Below, in pieces: positions 45,190 to 52,923 of a stretch of DNA of 64,000 nucleotides. Below the pieces are notes generated by a model that made no database searches, was not told the DNA's origin, and was given only the letters and a program-made list of their open reading frames with translations. The DNA comes from JANQIO01 sp965229625 (GTDB taxonomy: Bacteria; Pseudomonadota; Gammaproteobacteria; Pseudomonadales; Halieaceae): assembly GCA_965229625.1 (NCBI GenBank), contig CBDDJJ010000001.1, positions 558,001 through 622,000 of the forward strand, in the 5' to 3' direction. Both the position numbers and the translations under genes were made by a program. The stretch's first letter is position 1. Every line of letters starts with the position of its first letter.

Positions 45190-46557
45190 ATGGACCTGAC
45201 GTCCCTCACTGCGGTTTCCCCGATTGATGGCCGCTACGGCAACAAGACCGATGACCTGCGCACCGTGTTCAGCGAATACGGACTCATGCAGCGCCGCGTT
45301 CTGGTGGAAGTTCGCTGGCTCCAGTCCCTGGCTGAGCACCCCGGCATCCCCGAGGTGCCGGCGCTGTCTGAAACGGCCAGCGCCTCGCTGGCCGCCATTG
45401 CCGACAACTTCGACCTGACGGCTGCAGAGCGCATCAAGGCGATCGAGGCAACCACCAATCACGACGTGAAAGCGGTGGAGTACTACATCAAGGAGCAGTT
45501 CGCCGACCAGCCGGAACTGGAAGCCGTGGCAGAGTTTGTACACTTCGCCTGCACCTCGGAGGACATCAACAACCTGGCCCACGCGCTGATGCTGCGCGAT
45601 GGCCTTGGCCAGTGCCTGCTGCCCGCCGCACGCAGTATCAAGGAGGTACTGGCGACACTGGCAATAGATCACGCCGACGTGCCCATGTTGTCACGCACCC
45701 ACGGCCAGACCGCCAGCCCGACGACCATGGGCAAGGAACTGGCCAATGTGGTTGCCCGCCTGCAGCGCCAGATCAATGCGCTGGAGTCACAGGAATTCCT
45801 GGGCAAGGTCAATGGTGCAGTGGGCAACTACAACGCCCACCTGAGTGCATACCCTGAAGTTGCCTGGGAGGCCCACGCCAGTAACTTCGTTACCGGTCTC
45901 GGCCTGACCTGGAACCCTTACACCACCCAGATCGAGCCCCACGACTACATCGCCGAGTTGTTCGACGCGCTCTCGCGATTCAACACGGTGTTGATCGATT
46001 TCTGCCGGGACACCTGGGCCTACATTTCCCTGGGCTACTTCCGCCAGAAGACCGTGGCCGGCGAGGTGGGCTCCTCGACCATGCCGCACAAGGTCAACCC
46101 GATTGATTTCGAGAACGCCGAGGGCAACCTCGGTATGGCCAATGCCGTATTCGCGCACATGAGCGCCAAGCTGCCGATTTCTCGCTGGCAGCGGGACCTC
46201 ACTGACTCTACCGTGCTGCGCAACATGGGCGTTGGCTTCGGCTATAGCCTGATCGCCTACCAGAGTGCACTAAAGGGCATTGGCAAACTGGAACTGGACT
46301 CGACAAGGCTGGCCGAGGACCTGGATGCCAGCTGGGAAGTACTGGCAGAAGCTGTACAGACGGTGATGCGGCGCCACGGCATCGATCAGCCCTACGAAAA
46401 GCTCAAGGCGCTCACCCGCGGCCAGGCCATCACCCGGGACAGCATGCAAGCGTTTGTGAACGATCTGGACATCCCGGAAGATGCCAGGAAAGCCCTGCTG
46501 GCACTCACGCCTGCGAGCTACACCGGCAATGCAGCGGAGCAGGCGCATAAAGTTTGA
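45190..46557 (+). CDS. purB: Adenylosuccinate lyase
   Basis: This 455-residue enzyme of purine synthesis cleaves SAICAR and adenylosuccinate to release fumarate. The superfamily signature GEVGSSTMPHKVNPIDFENA (key: SSTMPHKVNP) is complete, and the first conserved block TTNHDVKAVEYY is present. Length matches the 456-residue E. coli enzyme. The ribosome binding site is AAGGA 8 bases upstream. Confidence 0.98.
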   Translation: MDLTSLTAVSPIDGRYGNKTDDLRTVFSEYGLMQRRVLVEVRWLQSLAEHPGIPEVPALSETASASLAAIADNFDLTAAERIKAIEATTNHDVKAVEYYIKEQFADQPELEAVAEFVHFACTSEDINNLAHALMLRDGLGQCLLPAARSIKEVLATLAIDHADVPMLSRTHGQTASPTTMGKELANVVARLQRQINALESQEFLGKVNGAVGNYNAHLSAYPEVAWEAHASNFVTGLGLTWNPYTTQIEPHDYIAELFDALSRFNTVLIDFCRDTWAYISLGYFRQKTVAGEVGSSTMPHKVNPIDFENAEGNLGMANAVFAHMSAKLPISRWQRDLTDSTVLRNMGVGFGYSLIAYQSALKGIGKLELDSTRLAEDLDASWEVLAEAVQTVMRRHGIDQPYEKLKALTRGQAITRDSMQAFVNDLDIPEDARKALLALTPASYTGNAAEQAHKV

Positions 46558-46571
46558 TACCCGGCCCGTCC

Positions 46572-47645
46572 ATGGACAGCGCCCGCTTCCTGCGGGACTA
46601 CTGGCAGCAACAGGCCCTTTACCTTCCTGCGCAGGCGGACTTTGACAATCCCCTGAGCCCGGAAGAGCTGGCAGGGCTGGCCCTGGAGCCGGGCGTGGAA
46701 GCCAGGCTGGTGCGTGAACAGGCCGGCGACTGGCACCTCGACAAAAACCCCTTGCACGACAGCAGCTTCGACGGTGACAGCCCCTGGACCCTGCTGGTGC
46801 AACGGGTTGACCACTATGTGCCGGCGGTGGCCGCACTGCGGGATAGGGTCAGCTTCCTGCCGAGCTGGCGCCTGGATGACATTATGGTCAGTTTTGCTAC
46901 CGATGGCGGCGGTGTTGGCCCCCATTACGACAACTACGATGTTTTCCTGCTCCAGGGTCAGGGCCAGCGGCGCTGGCGCCTGGGCCAGCACTGTAAGGCC
47001 GACACACCGCTGCGTGACAACCCGGATTTGCGCATCCTGGCCAGTTTTGAAGACAGCGAAGAGTTCCTGCTTGAGCCGGGCGACGTGCTTTACGTACCGC
47101 CGGGCCTTGCTCATTGGGGAACCGCAGTCGGCAACGGCATGACCTACTCCATCGGTTTTCGCGCGCCGCGACTCAGTGAAATGTTGTCCCGCTGGACCGA
47201 TGCCACCCTGCCTGAAATAGGGCATGAGCAGCTCTACCGGGATCCAACGCCACTGCCTCCGGGCAGGCCGGGCGAGATCGATCAACACAGCATTGATGCC
47301 GCGCGGCAACAGGTCAGGGCCCTGCTGGATCCGCAGCGGCAACGTGACGGGCAAAGTGACGACTGGTTCGGTGAGCTGGTCACCGAGCCCTTTGAGACGC
47401 CGGCGTTTCCAGCGGAGGAGCCGCTACCGCCTCGAGTGATACTGGACCCGGGCAGCCGGCTGGCCTGGCGCGAGATTGACGGCCAGATCAACGTGTATGC
47501 TAACGGCGAAACGCTGCGAGCCCAGGTGGGCACGGAACTGCTGATTGCATTATGTAGCGGCCAGTCGGTTGGCGTGCCCGACGAGGCCGAGGGACGGGAA
47601 CTGCTGGAAGCGCTCTGGCGTATGGGATGCCTGCTGGATGACTGA
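46572..47645 (+). CDS. roxA: Ribosomal oxygenase RoxA (YcfD-like JmjC)
   Basis: A 357-residue JmjC-domain 2-oxoglutarate/Fe(II) oxygenase that in E. coli hydroxylates an arginine of ribosomal protein uL16. Iron ligands are His118 and Asp120 in GPHYDNYDVF and probably His181 in PGLAHWG. The winged-helix C-terminal domain (about 290-355) is present. A TTG at 46554 overlapping the purB stop is an alternative start. The ATG at 46572 is closer to the family N-terminus. Confidence 0.93.
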   Translation: MDSARFLRDYWQQQALYLPAQADFDNPLSPEELAGLALEPGVEARLVREQAGDWHLDKNPLHDSSFDGDSPWTLLVQRVDHYVPAVAALRDRVSFLPSWRLDDIMVSFATDGGGVGPHYDNYDVFLLQGQGQRRWRLGQHCKADTPLRDNPDLRILASFEDSEEFLLEPGDVLYVPPGLAHWGTAVGNGMTYSIGFRAPRLSEMLSRWTDATLPEIGHEQLYRDPTPLPPGRPGEIDQHSIDAARQQVRALLDPQRQRDGQSDDWFGELVTEPFETPAFPAEEPLPPRVILDPGSRLAWREIDGQINVYANGETLRAQVGTELLIALCSGQSVGVPDEAEGRELLEALWRMGCLLDD

Positions 47646-48555
47646 ACAGACACAAATCGAAGTGGTGAGCTGGAACCTCAACCTCGAAACCCTGCGCTCC
47701 ATCCGCGACAAGGTGTTTATCGAGGAGCAAGGCGTGCCCGTCGAAATCGAACACGACGACAGCGACGAGACCGCCACCCACTTCCTGATCACCGACCAGT
47801 ACATTGCACTGGGCTGCGGGCGCCTGACGCCCGACGGCAAAATCGGGCGGATGGCGGTACTACCGGAACACCGTGGCAAGGGACTCGGCCGCGCTCTGCT
47901 CGACTACATCGTCGGCTACGCTCGCGACCACGGCGTGCGGCGCCTGTACCTGCACTCCCAGAGTCAAGCCAACGGCTTTTATGAAGATGCGGGCTTTGTC
48001 CCCTATGGCGAACCCTTTGATGAAGCTGGCATCGCTCATACCGCGATGGAGATGCACATCGACTACAGTGAGGCCGACAGCTTCATCACCGGTGTGCAGT
48101 ACCCGGAACCCTTTGGCACCCTGGCGCTGCAGCTCGCTCGCAGCGCCAGCCGCAACCTGCGTATCTACAGTTTCTACCTGGATCACGACGTGTTCGACAA
48201 CGAGGAGTTCGCCGATGCCGTCTCGGCGCTGGCGCGAAGCGGCCGCTACAGTGATATCCGCATCCTCATCAGCGACCCACGGCCACTGGTGAGTCGCGGC
48301 CATCGCCTGCTGCAGCTGGCGCGACGCCTGTCATCCAGCATCGCCATTCGCGTGCTCGCAGAACACCCGGAACTGCCCGAGGCCACCTACGTGGTACGCG
48401 ATACCGACGGTGTCGTGTACAAACCCGACGAACGCAGTCGGGATGGCTTCTTTGAGCCAGACTCACGGGCGTCGGCAAAAAAATTCGTCGACGGCTTCGA
48501 CAACCTGTGGCGCTGGGGCGAACGCGACCCGCGCTTACGCCAGCTCACTCTCTGA
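47638..48555 (+). CDS. GNAT acetyltransferase with extra C-terminal domain
   Basis: This 305-residue protein overlaps roxA by 8 bases. Residues about 1-150 form an ElaA/YitI-like GNAT acetyltransferase with acetyl-CoA-binding MAVLPEHRGKGLGRALLDY and HSQSQANGFYEDAGF. Residues about 165-305 form a second domain (LRIYSFYLDHDVFD, ILISDPRPLVSRGHRLLQL, KFVDGFDNLW), which I recognise only as a recurrent uncharacterised fusion partner. It has a phospholipase-D-like look without the catalytic HKD. Acetyl acceptor unknown. Confidence 0.83.
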   Translation: MTEQTQIEVVSWNLNLETLRSIRDKVFIEEQGVPVEIEHDDSDETATHFLITDQYIALGCGRLTPDGKIGRMAVLPEHRGKGLGRALLDYIVGYARDHGVRRLYLHSQSQANGFYEDAGFVPYGEPFDEAGIAHTAMEMHIDYSEADSFITGVQYPEPFGTLALQLARSASRNLRIYSFYLDHDVFDNEEFADAVSALARSGRYSDIRILISDPRPLVSRGHRLLQLARRLSSSIAIRVLAEHPELPEATYVVRDTDGVVYKPDERSRDGFFEPDSRASAKKFVDGFDNLWRWGERDPRLRQLTL

Positions 48556-48632
48556 ACGGACTCCCTCCGAACGTACGGACGCTTGTTCTTCTAAGGTCTA
48601 GCTTCGAATTGAGTCGAGCTTCGTAGACCGGC

Positions 48633-48746
48633 CGCGAGCTGGAGCTACACGTTCCCGGACACGCTACAAGCATGACGTCCATGTCTCGCTCGACGACGGC
48701 CCTCCTTGGCCGTCGACGGTCCGGCAACGTGTAGCTCCAGCTCACG
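48633..48746 (-). repeat. Covarying palindromic element, copy C (subtype 2)
   Basis: The outer stem (48633-48660 with 48719-48746) pairs over 28 positions with one C-C mismatch and one C-A, the latter a G-U wobble on the minus strand. The 58-base core has inner hairpin CGACGGCC (48694-48701) with GGCCGTCG (48708-48715) and the conserved GCATGACGTCCATG. The inner hairpin and arm length are shared with copy B, which makes these one subtype. The outer arm sequence is largely different from B. Confidence 0.85.
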
Positions 48747-48811
48747 CCCTCCCAACGCTCCAGATCAAAGACCGCAGCTACGCAGATAGGTAGCCAAATA
48801 GCTTCGATTCA

Positions 48812-48930
48812 GCGCGTGCAGCGCATGCAGCGCTTCCGGGACCGTGTGCGGCCAGGACGGCCGCACCCGAGCGAGACATGGACGTCATGCTTTTAGCGTG
48901 TCCCGGAAGCGCTGCATGTGCTGTACGTGC
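48812..48930 (+). repeat. Covarying palindromic element, copy D (subtype 1)
   Basis: The cleanest copy: a 31-bp outer stem (48812-48842 with 48900-48930) with 28 Watson-Crick pairs and three G-T wobbles on the + strand, no true mismatch. The 57-base core has inner hairpin GTGCGGCC (48846-48853) with GGCCGCAC (48859-48866). Compared with copy A, the first inner pair changes from A-T to G-C with pairing kept. It lies 65 bases from copy C in inverted orientation. Confidence 0.87.
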
Positions 48931-48968
48931 GGCTACGGAGCACTGATGTGTAATGGGTTGACTACGCT

Positions 48969-49289
48969 TTAGCTGTCGTTCCAGACGACGCCTACTTCGG
49001 CACCTTCGTAGGCCACAGGCCAAACGCGCAAGGGCCGACAGCTCTCCCGTGTGGCTTCGATCACGCGCCCCGTAGACAGGGAGAATCGGTAGCCGTGGAG
49101 TGGGCACAGCAGCTCGCCGTTCTCCAGCCAGGCCTCCATCAGCGGGTGTTCGAGGTGCGGGCACAGGGCCTCGACGATGTAGTGCTCGCCTTCATGCTGA
49201 AGCAGAAGCAGGCGCTGGAACTCGATGCGAAACTCGCGTCGGTAGCCATCGTGCAAGTTGATCAGTTTGTCCAGCGCAACGAATCGCAC
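48969..49289 (-). CDS. Small Rieske [2Fe-2S] protein
   Basis: This 106-residue single-domain Rieske protein has cluster ligands Cys43/His45 (ALCPHLEH) and Cys62/His65 (LLCPLHGYRF). Size fits a Rieske ferredoxin or the small subunit type found with nitrite reductase and ring hydroxylases. It follows meaB by 7 bases as the last gene of the methylmalonyl-CoA operon, where it has no obvious role. It could serve as an electron carrier for oxygenases elsewhere. Confidence 0.86.
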   Translation of the reverse strand: MRFVALDKLINLHDGYRREFRIEFQRLLLLQHEGEHYIVEALCPHLEHPLMEAWLENGELLCPLHGYRFSLSTGRVIEATRESCRPLRVWPVAYEGAEVGVVWNDS

Positions 49290-49296
49290 GGCAGCC

Positions 49297-50256
49297 TCAA
49301 AGGCAGTCCAGGACCTGCGATGCAGCGTTGTAGGGGGTCAGCTCCCTTGCCAGCACCTGGGCCTCTAGCTGCGGCAACAGCTTCTGGACCCTGGGGTTGT
49401 TGCGCAGCCTGGCTTTAAGCATCTCCCCGATCAGCTGATGCATCCAGTCCCGGGCCTGGTTGTCGCGACGTGAAATGAACGCGCCACAATCGCGGCTGGC
49501 CCGCTCGAACTCCGCGATCATGTCCCAGACCTCGGCAATCCCCGCGCCTTCAATAGATGAGCAGGTTGTTACCCGAGGTTCCCAGTGAGGAGCGTGACGC
49601 AGCAGGCCCATGGCGGCGCGGTAGTGGCGCCGGGTCTGCTCGGCCAGCTTCAGGCTGTCGCCATCGGCCTTGTTGATGACCAGGGCATCCGCCAATTCCA
49701 TGATGCCTTTCTTGATGCCCTGCAGTTCATCGCCGGCATTGGGCAGCATCAGCACCATGAAAAAGTCGACCATGCCGGCGACCTGGTACTCGGATTGACC
49801 CACGCCGACGGTTTCCACCAGCACCACGTCGTAACCGGCGGCCTCGCACAACAACATGGTTTCACGGGTCTTCTGGGCGACCCCGCCAAGGGCGCCGGCG
49901 GCCGGAGACGGTCGAATAAATGCCGCCTCGCGCCGTGACAGTTCCTCCATGCGCGTCTTGTCACCGAGGATACTGCCACCGGCAATCGGCGAGCTGGGGT
50001 CGACAGCCAGCACGGCGACGCGCTTTCCCTGTTCCAGCAGGAACAGGCCGAAGGCCTCTATGAAGGTGGATTTGCCGACACCGGGTATGCCGGTGATTCC
50101 CAGCCGAATACTGCTACCGGTGTGGGGCAGGCATTGCTCAAGAATACCCTGCGCACGCCGGCGGTCATCATCGCGACTGCTCTCGATGACAGTAATGGCC
50201 TTGGCCAATGCGCGCCGGTTACCGCCACGCAGTGCACCCAGATCGAATTCAGCCAC
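49297..50256 (-). CDS. meaB: Methylmalonyl-CoA mutase GTPase chaperone MeaB (ArgK)
   Basis: This 319-residue G3E-family GTPase protects and reloads B12 in methylmalonyl-CoA mutase. P-loop GIPGVGKST has Lys62. Further segments are AVDPSSPIAGGSILGDKTRM, VLVETVGVGQSE and the NKAD base-recognition motif in VINKADGD. I use the GTG at 50256, which overlaps the mutase stop by 8 bases. The frame extends 34 codons upstream but would run deep into the mutase gene and lacks family similarity. Confidence 0.95.
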   Translation of the reverse strand: MAEFDLGALRGGNRRALAKAITVIESSRDDDRRRAQGILEQCLPHTGSSIRLGITGIPGVGKSTFIEAFGLFLLEQGKRVAVLAVDPSSPIAGGSILGDKTRMEELSRREAAFIRPSPAAGALGGVAQKTRETMLLCEAAGYDVVLVETVGVGQSEYQVAGMVDFFMVLMLPNAGDELQGIKKGIMELADALVINKADGDSLKLAEQTRRHYRAAMGLLRHAPHWEPRVTTCSSIEGAGIAEVWDMIAEFERASRDCGAFISRRDNQARDWMHQLIGEMLKARLRNNPRVQKLLPQLEAQVLARELTPYNAASQVLDCL

Positions 50257-52423
50257 CCGTACTGGCAGAGCTGGCCGAGTTGATCGCGTTGAGCACTTCC
50301 CGAGCGGACTGCGGTATTGGTGTGCCGGGACCGAAGATGCACTTGACGCCCGCGTCATACAACACGTCGTAGTCCTGGCGCGGTATCACCCCACCGGCAA
50401 TCACCACAATGTCGTCCCCTCCCTGCTTGTGCAGCTCCTCTACCAGTTGCGGCACCAGCGTTTTGTGGCCCGCGGCCAGCGAGGAAGCGCCGACAGCGTG
50501 CACGTCGTTTTCGATAGCCTGGCGCGCCACCTCCTCCGGCGTGGAGAACATGGGCGACAGGTCGATATCGAAGCCGACATCGGCGAAGGCGGTTGCCACC
50601 ACCTTGGCACCGCGATCATGGCCGTCCTGGCCCATCTTGCACACCAGCATGCGAGGCCGGCGGCCGTGCTGCTCAACAAAGGCATCGATGTCGCCGGAAA
50701 TCTCCCGCCAGCTTTCGTCTTCCTGGAAGGCGGCACCGTAGACACCCGAAACCGTCTGGGCGCTGGCGTTGAATCGGCCGAATTCTTTTTCCATGGCGTC
50801 TGAAATCTCCCCCACAGTGGCACGGCGACGGATAGCCTCAACAGCCAGGGCCAACAGGTTGCCCTCCTCGCCCGCGGCGACCCGCGTAATCTGCTCCAGG
50901 ACCTGATCCACAGCGGCCTGGTCGCGGGAAGCGCGAATCTCGGCCAGCCGCTTGAGCTGCGCCTGGCGAACCGCCTCTGTCTCGATTTCGAGAATCTCCA
51001 CCTCATCTTCGTGGTCGAGTTTGTACTTGTTGACACCCACGATCACATCTTCACCGCGGTCGATACGCGCCTGCTTGGCAGCGGCTGCCTCTTCAATGCG
51101 CAGTTTCGGCAGGCCGCTTTCGATCGCCTTGGCCATGCCACCCTCGTTTTCGATCTCCTCAATCAACTCCCAGGCTTTATCGGCGATGTCATTGGTGAGG
51201 CTCTCCATCATGTAGGAGCCACCCCAGGGGTCCACCACCTGGGTAATGCCCGTCTCTTCCTGGATGATGAGCTGGGTATTGCGGGCGATGCGTGCCGCAA
51301 ACTCGCTGGGCAGGGCGATGGCTTCATCCAGTGCATTGGTATGCAGTGACTGGGTTCCGCCGAATACGGCGGCCATGGCCTCGATGGTGGTGCGCACCAC
51401 GTTGTTATAGGGATCCTGCTCGGTCAACGACCAGCCAGAAGTCTGGCTGTGAGTCCTCAGCATGGAGCTCTTGGGGTTCTGCGGATTGAATTCGGCGACG
51501 ATGCGCGCCCACAGCATGCGCGCGGCGCGCATCTTGGCAATTTCCAGGTAGAAGTTCATCCCGATGCCCCAGAAAAAGGACAGCCGCGGGGCAAACTGGT
51601 CGATATCCAGGCCGGCCGCAATGGCCGTGCGGATATACTCCTTGCCGTCGGCCAGGGTGTAGGCCAATTCCAGTGCCGCGTTGGCGCCGGCTTCCTGGAT
51701 GTGATAGCCGGAGATGGAAATGGTGTTGAAGCGCGGCATGTTCTCGGAGCAGTAGGCAATGATGTCCCCGATAATCCGCATGCTCGGCGCCGGCGGGTAG
51801 ATATAGGTGTTGCGGACCATGAACTCCTTGAGGATGTCGTTCTGGATCGTGCCGGACAGCTGGTCCTGGGACACTCCCTGCTCCTCCGCGGCCACGATGT
51901 AGCCGGCCAGCACCGGCAGCACCGCGCCGTTCATGGTCATCGACACCGACACCTTGTCGAGCGGAATACCATCGAACAGAATTTTCATATCCTCGATGGA
52001 ATCCACGGCTACCCCGGCCTTGCCGACGTCGCCGGCCACCCGTGGGTGATCCGAATCGTAGCCGCGGTGGGTGGCGAGGTCGAAGGCCACCGAAATGCCC
52101 TGGCCACCGGCGGCCAGTGCCTTGCGGTAGAAAGCGTTGGATTCCTCCGCGGTGGAGAAGCCTGCATACTGGCGGATGGTCCAGGGCCTGCCGGCGTACA
52201 TGGTGGCCTGGGGGCCACGGATGTAGGGTGACATACCCGGCATGGTGTCGGTGTAGGGAAGATCGGCGATATCTTCCGCCGTGTACAGGCAGCGCAGGTG
52301 GATTTCTTCCGGCGTAATCCAGGTCAGCTCATCGGGAGTCATCCCCTTCATCTGCCTGGTCGCCAGTGCCTCCCAGCTTTCCGGTGTCGCGGCGTCCTTG
52401 TTATAGATCGGGTCGTCGCTCAT
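50249..52423 (-). CDS. scpA: Methylmalonyl-CoA mutase, full-length
   Basis: This 724-residue adenosylcobalamin enzyme converts (R)-methylmalonyl-CoA to succinyl-CoA. The N-terminal TIM barrel begins after YTAEDIADLPYTDTMPGMSP-type sequence (about 45-70) and contains RTHSQTSGWSLTEQDPYNN. The C-terminal B12-binding domain (about 590-720) has the DxHxxG motif GQDGHDRGAK with cobalt-ligand His602. It is the single-chain homodimer type, so no small subunit is needed. Symbol by E. coli homologue. mutA/mcmA names are also used. Confidence 0.96.
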   Translation of the reverse strand: MSDDPIYNKDAATPESWEALATRQMKGMTPDELTWITPEEIHLRCLYTAEDIADLPYTDTMPGMSPYIRGPQATMYAGRPWTIRQYAGFSTAEESNAFYRKALAAGGQGISVAFDLATHRGYDSDHPRVAGDVGKAGVAVDSIEDMKILFDGIPLDKVSVSMTMNGAVLPVLAGYIVAAEEQGVSQDQLSGTIQNDILKEFMVRNTYIYPPAPSMRIIGDIIAYCSENMPRFNTISISGYHIQEAGANAALELAYTLADGKEYIRTAIAAGLDIDQFAPRLSFFWGIGMNFYLEIAKMRAARMLWARIVAEFNPQNPKSSMLRTHSQTSGWSLTEQDPYNNVVRTTIEAMAAVFGGTQSLHTNALDEAIALPSEFAARIARNTQLIIQEETGITQVVDPWGGSYMMESLTNDIADKAWELIEEIENEGGMAKAIESGLPKLRIEEAAAAKQARIDRGEDVIVGVNKYKLDHEDEVEILEIETEAVRQAQLKRLAEIRASRDQAAVDQVLEQITRVAAGEEGNLLALAVEAIRRRATVGEISDAMEKEFGRFNASAQTVSGVYGAAFQEDESWREISGDIDAFVEQHGRRPRMLVCKMGQDGHDRGAKVVATAFADVGFDIDLSPMFSTPEEVARQAIENDVHAVGASSLAAGHKTLVPQLVEELHKQGGDDIVVIAGGVIPRQDYDVLYDAGVKCIFGPGTPIPQSAREVLNAINSASSASTGG

Positions 52424-52450
52424 TGCATTTCTCTCCCGGGGACAGGCCCC

Positions 52451-52861
52451 TCAGTGTTCTTCACCCGGCTGGCTCAGTTCCACCAGCACGCCGTCACAGC
52501 TCTTGGGGTGTATGAAAATCGTCAGCGAGCCATGCGCGCCAGGCGCAGGCTCATCGGCCAGGAACTGGTAGCCCTTCGCCTTCAGGCGCTCGACGTCCTC
52601 GTGGATATTGTCAGAGCGGAAACAGAGGTGATGCAGCCCCCCGCCGCGCTTCTCAAGATACCTGGCTACCGGCCCTTCGCCGCGCAGCGGATGGATAAGC
52701 TCGATGCTGGAGGGAGGGAGCGGGAAGAAAGCGGTCGAGGTTTTGGCGGCCTCCACCTCCTCGGTGCCTTCGAACTCGAGGCCAAAATCCTCCATGAAGC
52801 GCTTGATAGCTTTCTCCAGGTCGGGAACGGCAACGGCGATATGGTCCAGTGCGGTGATCAT
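52451..52861 (-). CDS. mce: Methylmalonyl-CoA epimerase
   Basis: A 136-residue single vicinal-oxygen-chelate protein, 27 bases upstream of the mutase gene. It interconverts the S- and R-methylmalonyl-CoA epimers, supplying the mutase. Metal ligands are suggested by ALDHIAVAVPD (His7 region), GGGLHHLCFRSDN and the C-terminal VLVELSQP glutamate. Length and context are typical. Confidence 0.94.
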   Translation of the reverse strand: MITALDHIAVAVPDLEKAIKRFMEDFGLEFEGTEEVEAAKTSTAFFPLPPSSIELIHPLRGEGPVARYLEKRGGGLHHLCFRSDNIHEDVERLKAKGYQFLADEPAPGAHGSLTIFIHPKSCDGVLVELSQPGEEH

Positions 52862-52923
52862 GCTTACCTCGTTGGCTTGCGGCCGGGCCGCAGCTGGCCC
52901 GGGTGGTGTCTACAGATAGTGTC

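Noticed and set aside
48594..48628. Additional stem GGTCTA/TAGACC after the GNAT gene
   Set aside because: Only short, interrupted pairing and no U-tract. Not strong enough to call a terminator or a fifth element copy.
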